From assembly GCA_005773145.1 (NCBI GenBank), contig SXHS01000369.1, positions 1-5,350 on the forward strand: a stretch of 5,350 nt of DNA. The letters are read 5' to 3'. This document shows, one piece after another, positions 5,291-5,350 of the stretch (the first letter of the stretch is position 1; each line of letters starts with the position of its first letter). A model generated the notes under the pieces. That model was not told where the DNA came from, did not search any database, and saw only the letters and a list, made by a program, of their open reading frames with translations. This DNA is from Planctomycetaceae bacterium (GTDB lineage Bacteria; Planctomycetota; Planctomycetia; Pirellulales; Pirellulaceae). Position numbers and translations under genes: made by a program.

Positions 5291-5305
5291 GACTTCATGT
5301 ACATC

Positions 5306-5350
5306 CGGGGCGTGGCTCAGCTTGGCTAGAGCGCTTGGTTCGGGACCAAG
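5306..5350 (+). tRNA. tRNA-Pro(CGG), 3' part outside the window
   Basis: The gene starts with the tRNA-Pro acceptor strand CGGGGCG (5306-5312), followed by the two-base TG linker. The D arm is gctc (5315-5318), a loop containing the invariant GG (5324-5325), and gagc (5329-5332). The anticodon stem cttgg/ccaag (5334-5338, 5346-5350) encloses the loop ttcggga (5339-5345), giving anticodon CGG (5341-5343), which reads CCG. The typical G follows at position 37. The window ends at the last base of the anticodon stem, so the variable loop, T arm and acceptor 3' strand are not seen. It may be co-transcribed with recJ or have its own promoter. Confidence 0.93.

Overview
The window looks like chromosomal DNA of a planctomycete, probably from the Pirellula/Rhodopirellula side of the phylum. 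This is inferred from three things: a membrane-anchored prenyltransferase/squalene-oxidase-repeat protein of a type common in that phylum, a HisA/HisF-related TIM barrel that is not canonical HisA, and a short ribosomal protein L33 lacking the zinc-binding cysteines. Most starts have no clear Shine-Dalgarno sequence, which also fits. All assignments are from reading the sequence; no database search was run.

Layout. Two transcription units diverge from an intergenic region at 2773-3118. Leftward, the prenyltransferase-repeat protein (2772 to 1051) and the HisA/HisF-related protein (1044 to 289) are separated by 6 bp, so they are probably co-transcribed. A possible third leftward gene begins at 86 and leaves the window on the left. 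Between it and the HisA-like gene is a repeat-rich spacer with a 37-bp tandem repeat and a perfect 7-bp hairpin.

Rightward, rpmG (L33, 3119-3286, too short for routine long-ORF detection) is followed by recJ (3418-5178), the single-strand-specific 5'-3' exonuclease. The window ends inside a tRNA-Pro(CGG) gene that starts at 5306 and is cut just after the anticodon stem. The genes on the right are housekeeping functions (translation, DNA repair). The left pair is more phylum-specific and of unproven function.

The most distinctive features are small. They are a TonB-like SxxxH transmembrane motif in the prenyltransferase-repeat protein, a pair of adjacent palindromes just before that gene, and a cluster of short tandem duplications (12, 14, 17 and 37 bp) in the non-coding stretches, three of them within about 330 bp around rpmG. 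I see no mobile element, CRISPR array, defence system or metabolic cluster, and nothing that amounts to a clear new biological system.
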